From an uncultured Hyphomicrobiales bacterium (GTDB lineage Bacteria > Pseudomonadota > Alphaproteobacteria > Rhizobiales > Beijerinckiaceae), in NCBI GenBank assembly GCA_903884435.1, contig CAISEY010000031.1, forward strand, positions 1-52,098: DNA of 52,098 bases, read 5' to 3'. This document shows positions 18,005 to 27,038 of the stretch, piece by piece (position 1 is the stretch's first letter; every line of letters begins with the position of its first letter). Position numbers and translations under genes: made by a program. The notes beneath the pieces are model-generated. The model saw only the letters and a program-made list of their open reading frames with translations. It was not told the DNA's origin and made no database searches.

Positions 18005-19101
18005 AGATGATGGAGCCATGCCTGCTGACCGGCCCCTTCGACTGGTCGCCGGATTTTCTGCCCCGCGCCGAATTCGACGCGCGCCTCGCCCGCGCGCGCG
18101 GCGTCATGCGCGACATGAACGTCGGGAAACTCGTCGTGCACGGGAACGTTTTCGATCACGGCGCCCTCGCCTGGCTCACCGGCTTCACGCCGAAACTGGG
18201 CCCGGCTTTCGCGCTCGTCCCGCTCGAAGGGCCCATGCGGATCGTCTTCTCCGGCGGTCCCGGCATGAAGCCTTCGGCGGAGCGGCTGACCTTCGTCGAG
18301 GACATCGCGGCGTTTCGCGGCGTCGCCGCGGACATCGGCCCCGGGATTGGCGACGCGAGAACCGGCCTGTGCGAGGGCGCGGCGATGGCCTTCGCGCCCT
18401 GGTCGGCGCTCGACGCTCTCGCCGCCGGCAAGGGCGGCCTCGTGGCGATGGACGCGGCCATCGACGCCCTCGGGCGCAGCAAGACGCCCGTCGAGCGGAA
18501 GGCGACCGGTCAGGCGATCGAAATTCTCGAGGCGACGTCACGCGTGCTCGTCCACGTGCTGAAGGAACTCGGACGCCGCGGCGCCATCCTCGCGGCGGAA
18601 GCGGCCGCGTTTTCCTTTGGCGCGCAGGACGCGCGGTTGCGCATGTCCATTCGCCCCCTGGGGCCTCCCGCGCCGCTGGCGTCGGACGACGAAAAGACCA
18701 GGGAGCCGCGCAACGTCGCCATCGCCATCCGTTTCCGCGGCTACTGGGCCGCCGGGCATTTCGTGGCGGGCGAAATCGCGCCGGACCTCGCGCGAAACGC
18801 GCGCGGGGCGCTGGAGGGCGCGCTCGCGCGAACGCGGCCGGGAGCGCGCGCGCGCGATGTATGCGCGGCGGGCGGGGGCGTCACGCTCGGCGGGCACGGC
18901 GTCGGGCTGCGCCCCGAGGAAGCGCCATTCCTCGACGCAACGGAAACCCTCGCCGAAGGCGACGTGTTCAGTCTCGTGGCGACCATCGACGCCGGCGAGA
19001 ATAAAACCGCGGCCTGGTCGGTTCTGGCGCTCGTCGAACAAGACGGCGCGCGCGTGCTCTGGGCCGCGCCCGGCCTCGACATTCCCGTCCCGCGCGACTG
19101 A
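18001..19101 (+). CDS. Degenerate M24-like protein (pair A, second)
   Basis: The 366-residue protein is translationally coupled to the M24 gene before it. The N-terminal creatinase-like domain is clear, with AWLTGFTPKLGPAF near residues 60-75. In the C-terminal half only traces of the M24 fold remain, such as GGHGVGLRPEEAPF and an ensuing LAEGDVFSL, and none of the Asp/Glu metal ligands is present. It may be a non-catalytic partner that forms a heteromer with its neighbour. The downstream member of the other M24 pair in this window shares the WLTGFTP motif and the same position, which supports a conserved two-gene unit. Confidence 0.65.
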   Translation: MKMMEPCLLTGPFDWSPDFLPRAEFDARLARARGVMRDMNVGKLVVHGNVFDHGALAWLTGFTPKLGPAFALVPLEGPMRIVFSGGPGMKPSAERLTFVEDIAAFRGVAADIGPGIGDARTGLCEGAAMAFAPWSALDALAAGKGGLVAMDAAIDALGRSKTPVERKATGQAIEILEATSRVLVHVLKELGRRGAILAAEAAAFSFGAQDARLRMSIRPLGPPAPLASDDEKTREPRNVAIAIRFRGYWAAGHFVAGEIAPDLARNARGALEGALARTRPGARARDVCAAGGGVTLGGHGVGLRPEEAPFLDATETLAEGDVFSLVATIDAGENKTAAWSVLALVEQDGARVLWAAPGLDIPVPRD

Positions 19102-19107
19102 ACGCTC

Positions 19108-20214
19108 TCAGGCGAGGCGCGGAAACAGTTTCAGCGCGTTGCCGCGGTTGATCGAAGCGATCGCGTCCGCGGCGTAGCCGCGCGCGCCAAGCCCCTCCAC
19201 CGTGCGCGCCATCGGCACGTAGGGATAATCGCTGCCAAACAAGATTTGAGCCGGATTGGCGAAGGCCATCAGAGCCGCCATGGCGGCGGGATTGTGGGTC
19301 GAGTTCGCCACGTCGAACCACAGGGATTGCAGCGTCTTCACGATTCCGCCCGGATTGCGTTCGGCGATTTTCGGTTGCCGCGTCAACTGGTCCATGCGGG
19401 CGGAGAGCACGGGCGCCGGCCCGCCCGCGTGGGTGAAAATGAACCGGATGTCGGAATATTTCGCGACGGTTCCATTGAACACGAGACTGCCGATGGCGCG
19501 CGCCTCGTCGAAGGGAAACTCCATGATCGAGGACGGCGCGCCGGTGTTCAGCGTCGTGCAGCAATCGGCCGCCGTGGGATGAATGAAAACCACCGCCTTG
19601 CGACGGTTGAGTTCGGCGAACACCGGGTCGAAGGCGGGATCGCCCGGCCATTTGTCGCCATAGCTCGTCAGCAGATGCACGCCATCGACCTTCAGCGTGT
19701 CGTGGCAATATTCGATTTCCCGGAGGCTGCCCTCGACGTCCGGCAAGGCGATGGCCGCGAAGACGCCGAAGCGCCCCGGAAAATCCCGCGCGAGTTGCGC
19801 CATGCCCTCGTTCGCCATGCGCGCCAGCGCGCGCGATTCCTGGACATCGCCATACCAGACGCCGGGATTGCCGACCGAGGCGACGCCCGTCGCGACGCCG
19901 TTCCTGTCCATCTGCTCGACAGCCCGCGCCGGCGTCCATTCCGTCATGATCGCCGGCGGATTGTCGGACGTGGAGAGAATGAAATCGCGTTTCGCCGCGA
20001 ACCATTTCGGCGGATAGACGTGATGATGAACGTCGATGCGGCGGGGATTGGCCGTGGCCGGCTTCGCGTCCTGCGCCAGCGCGGGCGAAGCGGCGGCGGC
20101 CAGGGCCGAGGCGCCGAACCCCTTCAAAAACCCGCGCCGCCCGTGAAAACACGCCCCCGGCGCGCAGGCGTCGGCGACGGCGGCGCTCGCCGAAAATCTC
20201 GAACTGACGGACAC
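19108..20214 (-). CDS. Tat-exported amidohydrolase, ACMSD family
   Basis: The 368-residue protein starts with a twin-arginine signal (HGRRGFLKGF followed by an Ala-rich stretch and ALAQ), so it is probably folded in the cytoplasm and exported. The mature part is a metal-dependent TIM barrel with IDVHHHVYPP (HxH), FIHPTAAD, FTHAGG and FGSDYPY, the ligand set of aminocarboxymuconate-semialdehyde decarboxylase and related decarboxylases and hydrolases. It is the last gene of a minus-strand operon with the second M24 pair, HyuAB and an ABC transporter. Export is unusual for this mostly cytoplasmic family. The substrate is unknown. Confidence 0.75.
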   Translation of the reverse strand: MSVSSRFSASAAVADACAPGACFHGRRGFLKGFGASALAAAASPALAQDAKPATANPRRIDVHHHVYPPKWFAAKRDFILSTSDNPPAIMTEWTPARAVEQMDRNGVATGVASVGNPGVWYGDVQESRALARMANEGMAQLARDFPGRFGVFAAIALPDVEGSLREIEYCHDTLKVDGVHLLTSYGDKWPGDPAFDPVFAELNRRKAVVFIHPTAADCCTTLNTGAPSSIMEFPFDEARAIGSLVFNGTVAKYSDIRFIFTHAGGPAPVLSARMDQLTRQPKIAERNPGGIVKTLQSLWFDVANSTHNPAAMAALMAFANPAQILFGSDYPYVPMARTVEGLGARGYAADAIASINRGNALKLFPRLA

Positions 20215-20275
20215 CCGGCCCTCCCTGCGTTTTCACGCGGAGTCTAGGCCGGATTTCAACGGGAGGGAAACGGTT

Positions 20276-21334
20276 TCAGCCCGGCAGCGGACGCTGTCCG
20301 ATCCAGCGCGCGCCCGCCGTCGTGGCCTCCGCCGCGAGCACGCCGCCCGCGAGCGAAATAGCCTCGCCGCCCGCCTCGCCATCGCCCGCGATGAATTCGA
20401 GCGGATAGGAGCCGCGGCAGGATTCCAGCGACCAGTGCGTCAGCCGCGCGCCGCCGCCCGCCGCGAGACAGGCGTCGATCTGCGCCGGCAGAGGCTTGCC
20501 CGCGTCGAGGCCCGCGAGTCCCGCCTCGAAGGCGCGATCGAGCGCGGCGAACCGCGCGGCCATGTCCGCGTTCGTGGAAAACGAGCGCGTGTGCCGCACC
20601 CAGGTCGACTTGTAGGCGACCGAGGCGCGGATCGCGAAAGAGGCGCCAACCTCGGGCGCGCGATCGACGCGCAGGAAATTGGCGTTCTTCGACAGGTCCG
20701 GCGAAATCGTCACGTAAATTTCCTCGGCCCGCAAATCGCGCGCGGCCTTCTCGACCGCGCCCATGGCGTCGTGGGCGCTGGCGACGGCCTCGGGCGCGAT
20801 GGCGTCGAAGGCGGCGCGCGCGATCTCCGCCGCGCGCCGGAACAACGCCGTCTCCGCCGCGTCGCGACCGGCGCGCGCCGTGCGAAAGACAGCGGTCGCG
20901 TCGACGAGTTCGAGCGAAGGCGCCGCTGCCATCAAGGCCGCGGCCTGCCCGCCGGGCAGCATGTCGAGTTCGAGAATTCCGAGACGCTTCGCGGAAGGGT
21001 CCGCGGCGAGTCGCTCGCCAAAGAGCTTCGCCGGCTGCGGCGTGCACAGAATGCTGCCGGCGGGCGTCACCGAGCGCATCCATTCGGCGACGCGGTTCGA
21101 CAGCGCGGTCGCGAAGTCGGGCGCGCCGGCCGGCGGCACGAACAGCAGGCCCTCGGACCAGTAGGGCGTGAACCCCGTGAGCCAGGAGACGGCGGCTGGA
21201 CGCGCGATGTTGGTGTAGAGCAGGACCCCGTCGAGCTTCTCCGCCTTCATTGCCGCCTGAAGCCGCGCGGCGCGCGCCTCGAGCGTCGAGAGCGGCAATT
21301 CGGCGGCGTCCCATCCATAAAATCCGCGACGCAT
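20276..21334 (-). CDS. Degenerate M24/creatinase-like protein (pair B, second)
   Basis: This 352-residue protein has a creatinase-type N-terminal domain with LLYTN and SWLTGFTPYWSEG at residues about 40-65. The C-terminal half has the approximate length of an M24 domain but no recognisable metal ligands and no GHG motif. It corresponds in position and N-terminal sequence to the downstream partner of pair A. It follows the full-length M24 gene after nine bases and precedes the Tat amidohydrolase gene by 61 bases, all on the minus strand. A non-catalytic subunit is the simplest reading, but this is inference. Confidence 0.65.
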   Translation of the reverse strand: MRRGFYGWDAAELPLSTLEARAARLQAAMKAEKLDGVLLYTNIARPAAVSWLTGFTPYWSEGLLFVPPAGAPDFATALSNRVAEWMRSVTPAGSILCTPQPAKLFGERLAADPSAKRLGILELDMLPGGQAAALMAAAPSLELVDATAVFRTARAGRDAAETALFRRAAEIARAAFDAIAPEAVASAHDAMGAVEKAARDLRAEEIYVTISPDLSKNANFLRVDRAPEVGASFAIRASVAYKSTWVRHTRSFSTNADMAARFAALDRAFEAGLAGLDAGKPLPAQIDACLAAGGGARLTHWSLESCRGSYPLEFIAGDGEAGGEAISLAGGVLAAEATTAGARWIGQRPLPG

Positions 21335-21343
21335 GTCAGAGCC

Positions 21344-22450
21344 TCAAAAAGGAACGGAAAGAAGATCGCGCGACAGGCCGCCAACGGATTCGTGCCCGTC
21401 GGCGGTGACGACGATCGTGTCGCCGAGCACCATGTAGCCGACGTCGGGATGATAGGTGTTGGGATGCACGATGATCGTCGAGCCCTCGCTGACGGGGATG
21501 TGAATGTCCTCCAGCAATTGCGGCTTCTGGTCGGGGAAGAGACCGATGCCGTGGCCGCGCACGCGCGTGTATTCCGAAGTCACGTATTTCCCGAGATTGT
21601 ACTTGCGGAAAACCTCGTTTTCGGCCCGCGCGATGTCCGAGGCGAGCACGCCGGCGCGCACCGCCGCGAGGCCCGCGGCGAGCGCTTCCTGATAGACCGC
21701 GAAGCTCTTCAGTTGAAGCTCGCTCGGCTTGCCCGCGACGAGCGTGCGGCACACCTGCGCGTAATAGCCCTCGACGCAGGGCGTCAGTTCCGTCGTCACG
21801 AGATCGCCCGGCTGGATGACCTTGCCAACCGGCGGCGCCATGCCCCGCACCTCGACGCCGCCGACGCCGATGATCATGAAGTTCTCGGGCACCCGATGAG
21901 CCCGGAAGAACGACTCGATCTCCGCGATGAGTTCGTAATCCTTGCGGCCCGGCCGCACCGCGTCGCGAAACACCTCGTAGCCGGCGTCCGCGAGCTTCGC
22001 CGCGCGCCGCACCGCCTCGACCTCGAAATCGCGTTTGCCCATCAGCAATTTTTCGAGGATGCCGCCGCCATCGGCGATGCGCAATTCCTTCGACTCGCGC
22101 GTCAGGCCGAAGGGCATGAGGTGCCACGGCGTCGCGGCGACGCGGCGGTTGCCGGCGCGCGCCAGCAGATCCTTCGCCTTCTCGATCAGCCGCGGCGCGA
22201 ACACCACTTCGCAATTGCCGTCGGCGAGCGCGCGATCGACCTCGCCGCGGTCGTCGAGCAGCAGCGTCACCGACCCGTCCCTGCCGACGAGCGCCAGCGC
22301 CTGGCCTTCCTGAATGCCGAAATCCGTCGCGTAGCGCAGCGAATCCGCGTGCCAGGAATTGCCGTAGATCAGCAGCGCGTCGACGTCGGCGCGCTCCATT
22401 TCCTCTCGCAGGATGGCGGTGCGCGCCTTGTGAATGGCGGTGACGGACAT
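21344..22450 (-). CDS. M24 'pita-bread' family protein with substituted metal ligands (pair B, first)
   Basis: The 368-residue protein has the creatinase N-domain and the M24 C-domain. As in pair A, the usual ligands are replaced: E221 and Q232 in ELTPCVEGYYAQVCRT, H300 in RGHGIGL and H329 in VHPN. Both glutamates of the canonical C-terminal ligand set are lost. The start ATG (22450) gives MSVTAIHKAR; a longer frame upstream is Arg-rich and overlaps HyuB, so it was rejected. It sits 25 bases after HyuB in the same operon. It is probably cytoplasmic, with a hydrolase or lyase function on a small N-containing compound possible but unproven. Confidence 0.75.
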   Translation of the reverse strand: MSVTAIHKARTAILREEMERADVDALLIYGNSWHADSLRYATDFGIQEGQALALVGRDGSVTLLLDDRGEVDRALADGNCEVVFAPRLIEKAKDLLARAGNRRVAATPWHLMPFGLTRESKELRIADGGGILEKLLMGKRDFEVEAVRRAAKLADAGYEVFRDAVRPGRKDYELIAEIESFFRAHRVPENFMIIGVGGVEVRGMAPPVGKVIQPGDLVTTELTPCVEGYYAQVCRTLVAGKPSELQLKSFAVYQEALAAGLAAVRAGVLASDIARAENEVFRKYNLGKYVTSEYTRVRGHGIGLFPDQKPQLLEDIHIPVSEGSTIIVHPNTYHPDVGYMVLGDTIVVTADGHESVGGLSRDLLSVPF

Positions 22451-22475
22451 GCGCTTCCTCGCTTGTGCTGAACGG

Positions 22476-24155
22476 TCAGACCTTCGCCGCGTAGAGCTTC
22501 GCCGCGAGTTCCCGCGACACGAAGCCCTCGCGAACGTCGCGTTCGATGGCCTCTGGCGCGCGTTCGCCCGCCTCGCCATAGCCGCCGCCGCCCGCCGTGA
22601 AGAAAGCCACGCTGTCGCCGGCCTGAAGCGGAATCTGGGTGCCTTTCAGCACCTTCTTTTCCGGCGCGCCGCTGGCGTAGCGGATGATCGCGTAATTGGT
22701 CCCGCCATTGCCGCCGCCGTTCAGGCCCCACGGCGGCATTTTCGTGCGCTCGAAGTTGATGTTGACCTGGCAGGGCACGAGGCATTTGTAGGTCAGTTCG
22801 ACGCCGAGGCCGCCGCGGAACTTGCCGACGCCGCCGCTGTCGTCGCGCAACGCGTGGTTCTCGACGATGAAGGGATAGCGGATTTCCTGCAATTCCACGG
22901 GGCTGTTGCGCACGTCGCCCTGGCAGACGGAGACGGACGCGTCCTCGCCGTCCTCGTGCGGACGCCCGCCCCAGCCGCCGCCGAAGATGTTCATCAGCAG
23001 GAAACGGCCATGGCCGGGCGCGGTTCCATAGAACGAGCAGCCGCCCATGTCGCCCTTGTGCGCGGCCGGAATCTTGTGCGGCAGCGCCGGCGCCAGCGCC
23101 TTGAGGATCGTGTCGATCGTCGTCGGCAGCGCGATGCTCCACAGGCCCAACGCGGCTGGCGGACGCGCGCTCAGCATCGTCCCTTCCGGCAGAACCACCT
23201 TCAGCGCGCGAAAGCAGCCTTCGTTCACGTCGAGATCCGGCGACGTGAGGCCCTTGAAGGCGACGCGCGCGCCGGCGATGCCGCCTGACTTGCCGGAATT
23301 GATCGGGCTGTTGGTTTGCGGATTCATCTCGGAGAAGTCGATGGTCATTTCGGACCCCTCGACCTTCACCGTCACCTTGATTTTCAGGGGCGTTTCGAGA
23401 TCGCGCCCGTCGTTGTCGAGGATGCTCTCGGCGGTGTAGACGCCGTCCGGAATCTGCTCGACCACCTTGCGCACCGCGAGATCCGCCTGGTCCCAGATGC
23501 GCGAGATGCACGCTTCGACCGTCGCGCGTCCATAGCGCGTGAGCAACTCGTCGTAGCGGCGCGCGCCAAGCTGGCAGGAGGCGATCTGCGCGCGCATGTC
23601 GCCAAGCGCGGCCTCGGGAAAGCGCAGATTGTCGTTGATGATCTGCCACAGCGTTTCGTTGCGCTTGCCTTCCTCGTAGATTTTCAGCGAGCGCATCTGG
23701 ATGCCCTCGGCGAAAATCTCCGTCGTCGCGGACGAACCGAAACCGATGCGCGCGCCGCCGATGTCGACCCAGTGCGCGCGGTTGGCGGTGAAGGCGACGA
23801 GCTCCCCCCCGTGGAACACGGGCACGCACAGCACGACGTTGTTGAGATGCTGGCCGCAGGTCTCGCCATGATTCATGATGATGACGTCGCCCGGCTTGAA
23901 CCCGTCGAGGCCCCAGCGCGCGACCGCGTCCTCGACCGCGACGCCGAGGTCGGCGAGGAAGATCGGCAAGCCGCCGCGGTTTTGCGAAATCATGCGGCCC
24001 TGGAGATCGATGAGGCCGCAACAATAGTCGCGCACCTCGTAGATCATCATGTTGTAGGCCGCCTTGCAGAGGGCGTTGGCCATTTCGTCGGCGTAGGCGA
24101 CGATGGCGTTGCGCACGACCTCGACGGTGATCGGATGTGTTTTTGCTTCGGACAT
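22476..24155 (-). CDS. hyuB: Hydantoinase B / oxoprolinase family protein
   Basis: The 559-residue protein is a full-length HyuB subunit. Recognisable parts are the N-terminal RNAIVAYADEMANALCKAA region, the QGRMISQNRGG segment, LNDVVLCVPVF-like hydrophobic core strands, GDMGGCSFYG and a C-terminal RGGLGVELTY. HyuB pairs with HyuA to open cyclic amides such as N-methylhydantoin or 5-oxoproline with ATP, and relatives carboxylate acetone or acetophenone. It follows hyuA by seven bases. Which ring is opened cannot be told from sequence. Confidence 0.9.
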   Translation of the reverse strand: MSEAKTHPITVEVVRNAIVAYADEMANALCKAAYNMMIYEVRDYCCGLIDLQGRMISQNRGGLPIFLADLGVAVEDAVARWGLDGFKPGDVIIMNHGETCGQHLNNVVLCVPVFHGGELVAFTANRAHWVDIGGARIGFGSSATTEIFAEGIQMRSLKIYEEGKRNETLWQIINDNLRFPEAALGDMRAQIASCQLGARRYDELLTRYGRATVEACISRIWDQADLAVRKVVEQIPDGVYTAESILDNDGRDLETPLKIKVTVKVEGSEMTIDFSEMNPQTNSPINSGKSGGIAGARVAFKGLTSPDLDVNEGCFRALKVVLPEGTMLSARPPAALGLWSIALPTTIDTILKALAPALPHKIPAAHKGDMGGCSFYGTAPGHGRFLLMNIFGGGWGGRPHEDGEDASVSVCQGDVRNSPVELQEIRYPFIVENHALRDDSGGVGKFRGGLGVELTYKCLVPCQVNINFERTKMPPWGLNGGGNGGTNYAIIRYASGAPEKKVLKGTQIPLQAGDSVAFFTAGGGGYGEAGERAPEAIERDVREGFVSRELAAKLYAAKV

Positions 24156-24162
24156 GATTGCC

Positions 24163-26220
24163 TCAATCGGCGAAATGAATGTCGACGATCAGGTGGCCGG
24201 TCTTCGTCACGGTCACCTTGTCGCCGGGATGGATGAGAATGGTGGAGTTCGGCTCCTCGATCACCGCGGGGCCGGCGAAGGTCATGCCGGCGGGCATGGC
24301 GGGGCGCCAGAGAATGCGCGTCTTCAGGGGCTTGTCGGGGTCGGAGAAGATCACGTCGCGCGAGGATTCCGGCGCGCTGTCCGTGGCTTTCCACTCCTCG
24401 ACCATCCAGGCCTCGGCGATCGTGTCGGAGCGCGCGGCGGTGAGCACGAGGCGCAGGTTGACGACCTCGAGTTTCTCCTCCATCGCCGCCTGGCCATAGC
24501 GCTGGTCGTGCTCGACGTGGAAGAGCTCGCGCACTTCCTTCGTGTCGCCGGTGAGCATCGCCGCGTCGCGCAGCGGAATTTGCAGCGCGTGCTCCTGCCC
24601 GACGTAGCGCAGATCGGCGTAATAGCGGAATTCCGCTCCTTCCTTCGAGACGCCGTCGCGGGCGAGTTGCGCGTGGGCGTCTTCGGTGAGTTCCGCGAAA
24701 ACCTTCGTCACCAGCGCCGCGTCGAGCCTTTCGAGACCGCCGACGAGCGTGCGCACGAAATCCTGCCGCCACGAGGCCATCAACATGCCCAGCGCCGAGA
24801 ACGTGCCGGGCAATTTCGGAATGATGACGCGCGGAATGAAAATCTCGCGCGCCACCGCGATGGCGTGCAGCGGGCCGGCGCCTCCGAAGGCGATCATCGC
24901 GGTGTCCCGGGGATCGACGCCCTTGTTGACGGAAACCGCGCGCACGGCGAGCGACATGGCGGTGTCGGCGATGGTCGCGATGCCCAGCGCGCATTCCTTC
25001 ACCGGCAACTTCAACGGCCCCCCGACCCTGGCCTCGATGGCGCGTTCCGCGGCGGCCACGTCGAGCTGCATCCCGCCGCCGAGGAACCGACCGGGATTGA
25101 TGCGCCCGAGCACGAGATCGGCGTCGGTGATGACGGGATCGAGCGAGCCCTTGCCATAGCAGGCGGGGCCTGGATCGGCGCCGGCGCTCTTCGGGCCGAC
25201 ATGCAGGCCGCCGGTTCCATCGACCCAGGCGATGGAGCCGCCGCCGGTGCCGACCTCGACGATGTCGACGACGGGCAATTGCATCGGCTGGCCGCTGGCC
25301 AGATCGCCGATGACATAGCCTTCCTCGACGGCGGGGGCGCCATTGGTGATGAGACTGCATTTCGCCGTCGTGCCGCCCATGTCGAAGCCTATGCAACGTT
25401 CGATCCCGAGATGCAGCGCGAGCTTTCCGGCCCCGATCATGCCGGCGACTGGGCCCGATTCCATCATCGAAACGGGCTGCACCTTCGCCTGGGCGATGGA
25501 CATGACGCCGCCGTTCGAGCGCATCATGTGCAGCTTGCCCGGAAACTTCTCGCCGCGCAGGTAATCCTCGAGCGTCGCGAGATACTTGCTGACGCGCGGC
25601 CCGACGTAGGCGTTCAGGACGGTCGTCGAGGTGCGCTCGTATTCGCGGAACTCGCGCAGGATTTCGTGGCTCAGCGTGACGAACATGGTCGGGTTGACGC
25701 GCCGCAGAACCTCGCCGACGGCGCGTTCGTGCGCTGGATTGGCGTAGGAATGCAAAAGGCACACGGCCACCGCCTCGACGCCCTGCCCGGCGAGTTCGCG
25801 CGCGATGGCCTCGACCCCCGCGAGATCGAGCGGCTTCAGGGCCTCGCCCGCCGGGTTCAGTCGTTCATCGACCTCGAAGGTGAGATGGCGCGGCGCCAGC
25901 GGCTTCGGGCGATGGAAGAAGAGGTTGAAGGCCTCGATGCGATTGCTGCGGCCGATGGCGTAAACGTCGCGAAAGCCCTTCGTCGTCAGCAGCGCGGTCG
26001 TCGCGCCCTTGCGCTCCAGCACCGTGTTGATGGCGATGGTCGCGCCATGCAGGAACTCGCCAAGGCCCGGCAGGTCGCATTTCGCGAGACGCAGGCTCTC
26101 CGCCACGACGTCGGTCGGGCTCGCGGGCGTTGTGGAAGTCTTGGACGTGACGATCTTCCCGTCGATGCAACCGACGAGATCGGTGAACGTGCCGCCAATG
26201 TCGACGCCAACTATGTTCAT
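24163..26220 (-). CDS. hyuA: Hydantoinase A / N-methylhydantoinase family ATPase subunit
   Basis: The 685-residue protein begins with GVDIGGTFTDL, the phosphate-binding loop of the actin-like ATPase fold used by HyuA and oxoprolinases. It continues with CIGFDMGGTTAKCSL, a second ASKHA phosphate motif, and IAFGGAGPLHA. HyuA activates the substrate with ATP for hydrolysis by HyuB. Its ATG overlaps the stop of the upstream permease by one base, so transport and catabolism are translationally linked. The length is typical. Acetone-carboxylase-type activity is an alternative within the same superfamily, but no gamma subunit is nearby. Confidence 0.9.
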   Translation of the reverse strand: MNIVGVDIGGTFTDLVGCIDGKIVTSKTSTTPASPTDVVAESLRLAKCDLPGLGEFLHGATIAINTVLERKGATTALLTTKGFRDVYAIGRSNRIEAFNLFFHRPKPLAPRHLTFEVDERLNPAGEALKPLDLAGVEAIARELAGQGVEAVAVCLLHSYANPAHERAVGEVLRRVNPTMFVTLSHEILREFREYERTSTTVLNAYVGPRVSKYLATLEDYLRGEKFPGKLHMMRSNGGVMSIAQAKVQPVSMMESGPVAGMIGAGKLALHLGIERCIGFDMGGTTAKCSLITNGAPAVEEGYVIGDLASGQPMQLPVVDIVEVGTGGGSIAWVDGTGGLHVGPKSAGADPGPACYGKGSLDPVITDADLVLGRINPGRFLGGGMQLDVAAAERAIEARVGGPLKLPVKECALGIATIADTAMSLAVRAVSVNKGVDPRDTAMIAFGGAGPLHAIAVAREIFIPRVIIPKLPGTFSALGMLMASWRQDFVRTLVGGLERLDAALVTKVFAELTEDAHAQLARDGVSKEGAEFRYYADLRYVGQEHALQIPLRDAAMLTGDTKEVRELFHVEHDQRYGQAAMEEKLEVVNLRLVLTAARSDTIAEAWMVEEWKATDSAPESSRDVIFSDPDKPLKTRILWRPAMPAGMTFAGPAVIEEPNSTILIHPGDKVTVTKTGHLIVDIHFAD

Positions 26221-27038
26221 TACTTGCTTTCTTTCGTGAGTGTGATGACGGGCGCGGCCCTGTGGCCGGGCGTGAGGCGACGCTCGGCGACCCGCACGAG
26301 TTCGTTGAAGGCCACGGCGATGATGGCGAGCGAGCCGATCAGCGCGAAGAGCGGCGCGGGATTGTAGCTCTCCGCGTAAAGCCGCGTGAAATAGCCGATG
26401 CCGCCGGTGGACACGTAGAGTTCCGCGAGGATCACGCCGAGCAGCGTCAGCGTCATGGCGAGGCGCAGGCCGACGAAGAAGGGCGGGACCATGTTGGGAA
26501 ACAAAACGTGGCGGATGACCTCGGCGCGCGAGGCGCCCATGGAGCTCGCGGCGCGCATGTAGAGCTGGTTGACGTTGCGCATCCCCGCGACGACGTTGAC
26601 GATGACCGGGAAAATTCCATGGCTGAAGCCGAAGAAAATCTTCGCCGCCGGACCGAGGCCGAAGAACAGCACGACGAGCGGCATCAGCGTGACCTGCGGA
26701 ATGGCGTAGAGCAGCAGGACGATGGGATAGAGGCTCTTGCGCGACAGGCTGGTCGATCCGATGCCGACGCCGATCAGGAAGCCAAACAAAATCGACAGCC
26801 CGTAGGCGACGCCGATTTCAAAGATCGTCAGTCCGAGCGCCCAGCGGATGCGCGGATCGCTGATGATCGGATCAAACCACGCTTTTACAATGGCGCTGAC
26901 TGGCTGCATGAAGGCGGGGTCCGCGAAGAACCGGCCGTATATTTCGAGGAAGGCGACGATCCCGAGAATGATCGCCCAGCGCGTCAGGCGCACCGCCTGG
27001 TCGCGCGTCAACTCGCGCCCGCCGCCCGCCGGGGTCAT
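26220..27038 (-). CDS. ABC transporter permease, SsuC/TauC type (second)
   Basis: The 272-residue inner-membrane protein has about six hydrophobic helices. Its EAA-loop region AASSMGASRAEVIRHVLFPN contacts the ATPase, as in nitrate/sulfonate/taurine permeases. It probably forms a heterodimeric channel with the adjacent permease. The start at 27038 overlaps that gene's stop by four bases (ATGA), and its own stop overlaps hyuA. The operon context implies that the imported compound is the HyuAB or M24 substrate. Confidence 0.88.
   Translation of the reverse strand: MTPAGGGRELTRDQAVRLTRWAIILGIVAFLEIYGRFFADPAFMQPVSAIVKAWFDPIISDPRIRWALGLTIFEIGVAYGLSILFGFLIGVGIGSTSLSRKSLYPIVLLLYAIPQVTLMPLVVLFFGLGPAAKIFFGFSHGIFPVIVNVVAGMRNVNQLYMRAASSMGASRAEVIRHVLFPNMVPPFFVGLRLAMTLTLLGVILAELYVSTGGIGYFTRLYAESYNPAPLFALIGSLAIIAVAFNELVRVAERRLTPGHRAAPVITLTKESK

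Noticed and set aside
16871-22450. Calling the M24 proteins creatinase or Xaa-Pro aminopeptidase
   Set aside because: Neither the creatinase catalytic His nor the dinuclear metal ligands of the peptidases are conserved; only the fold is supported.
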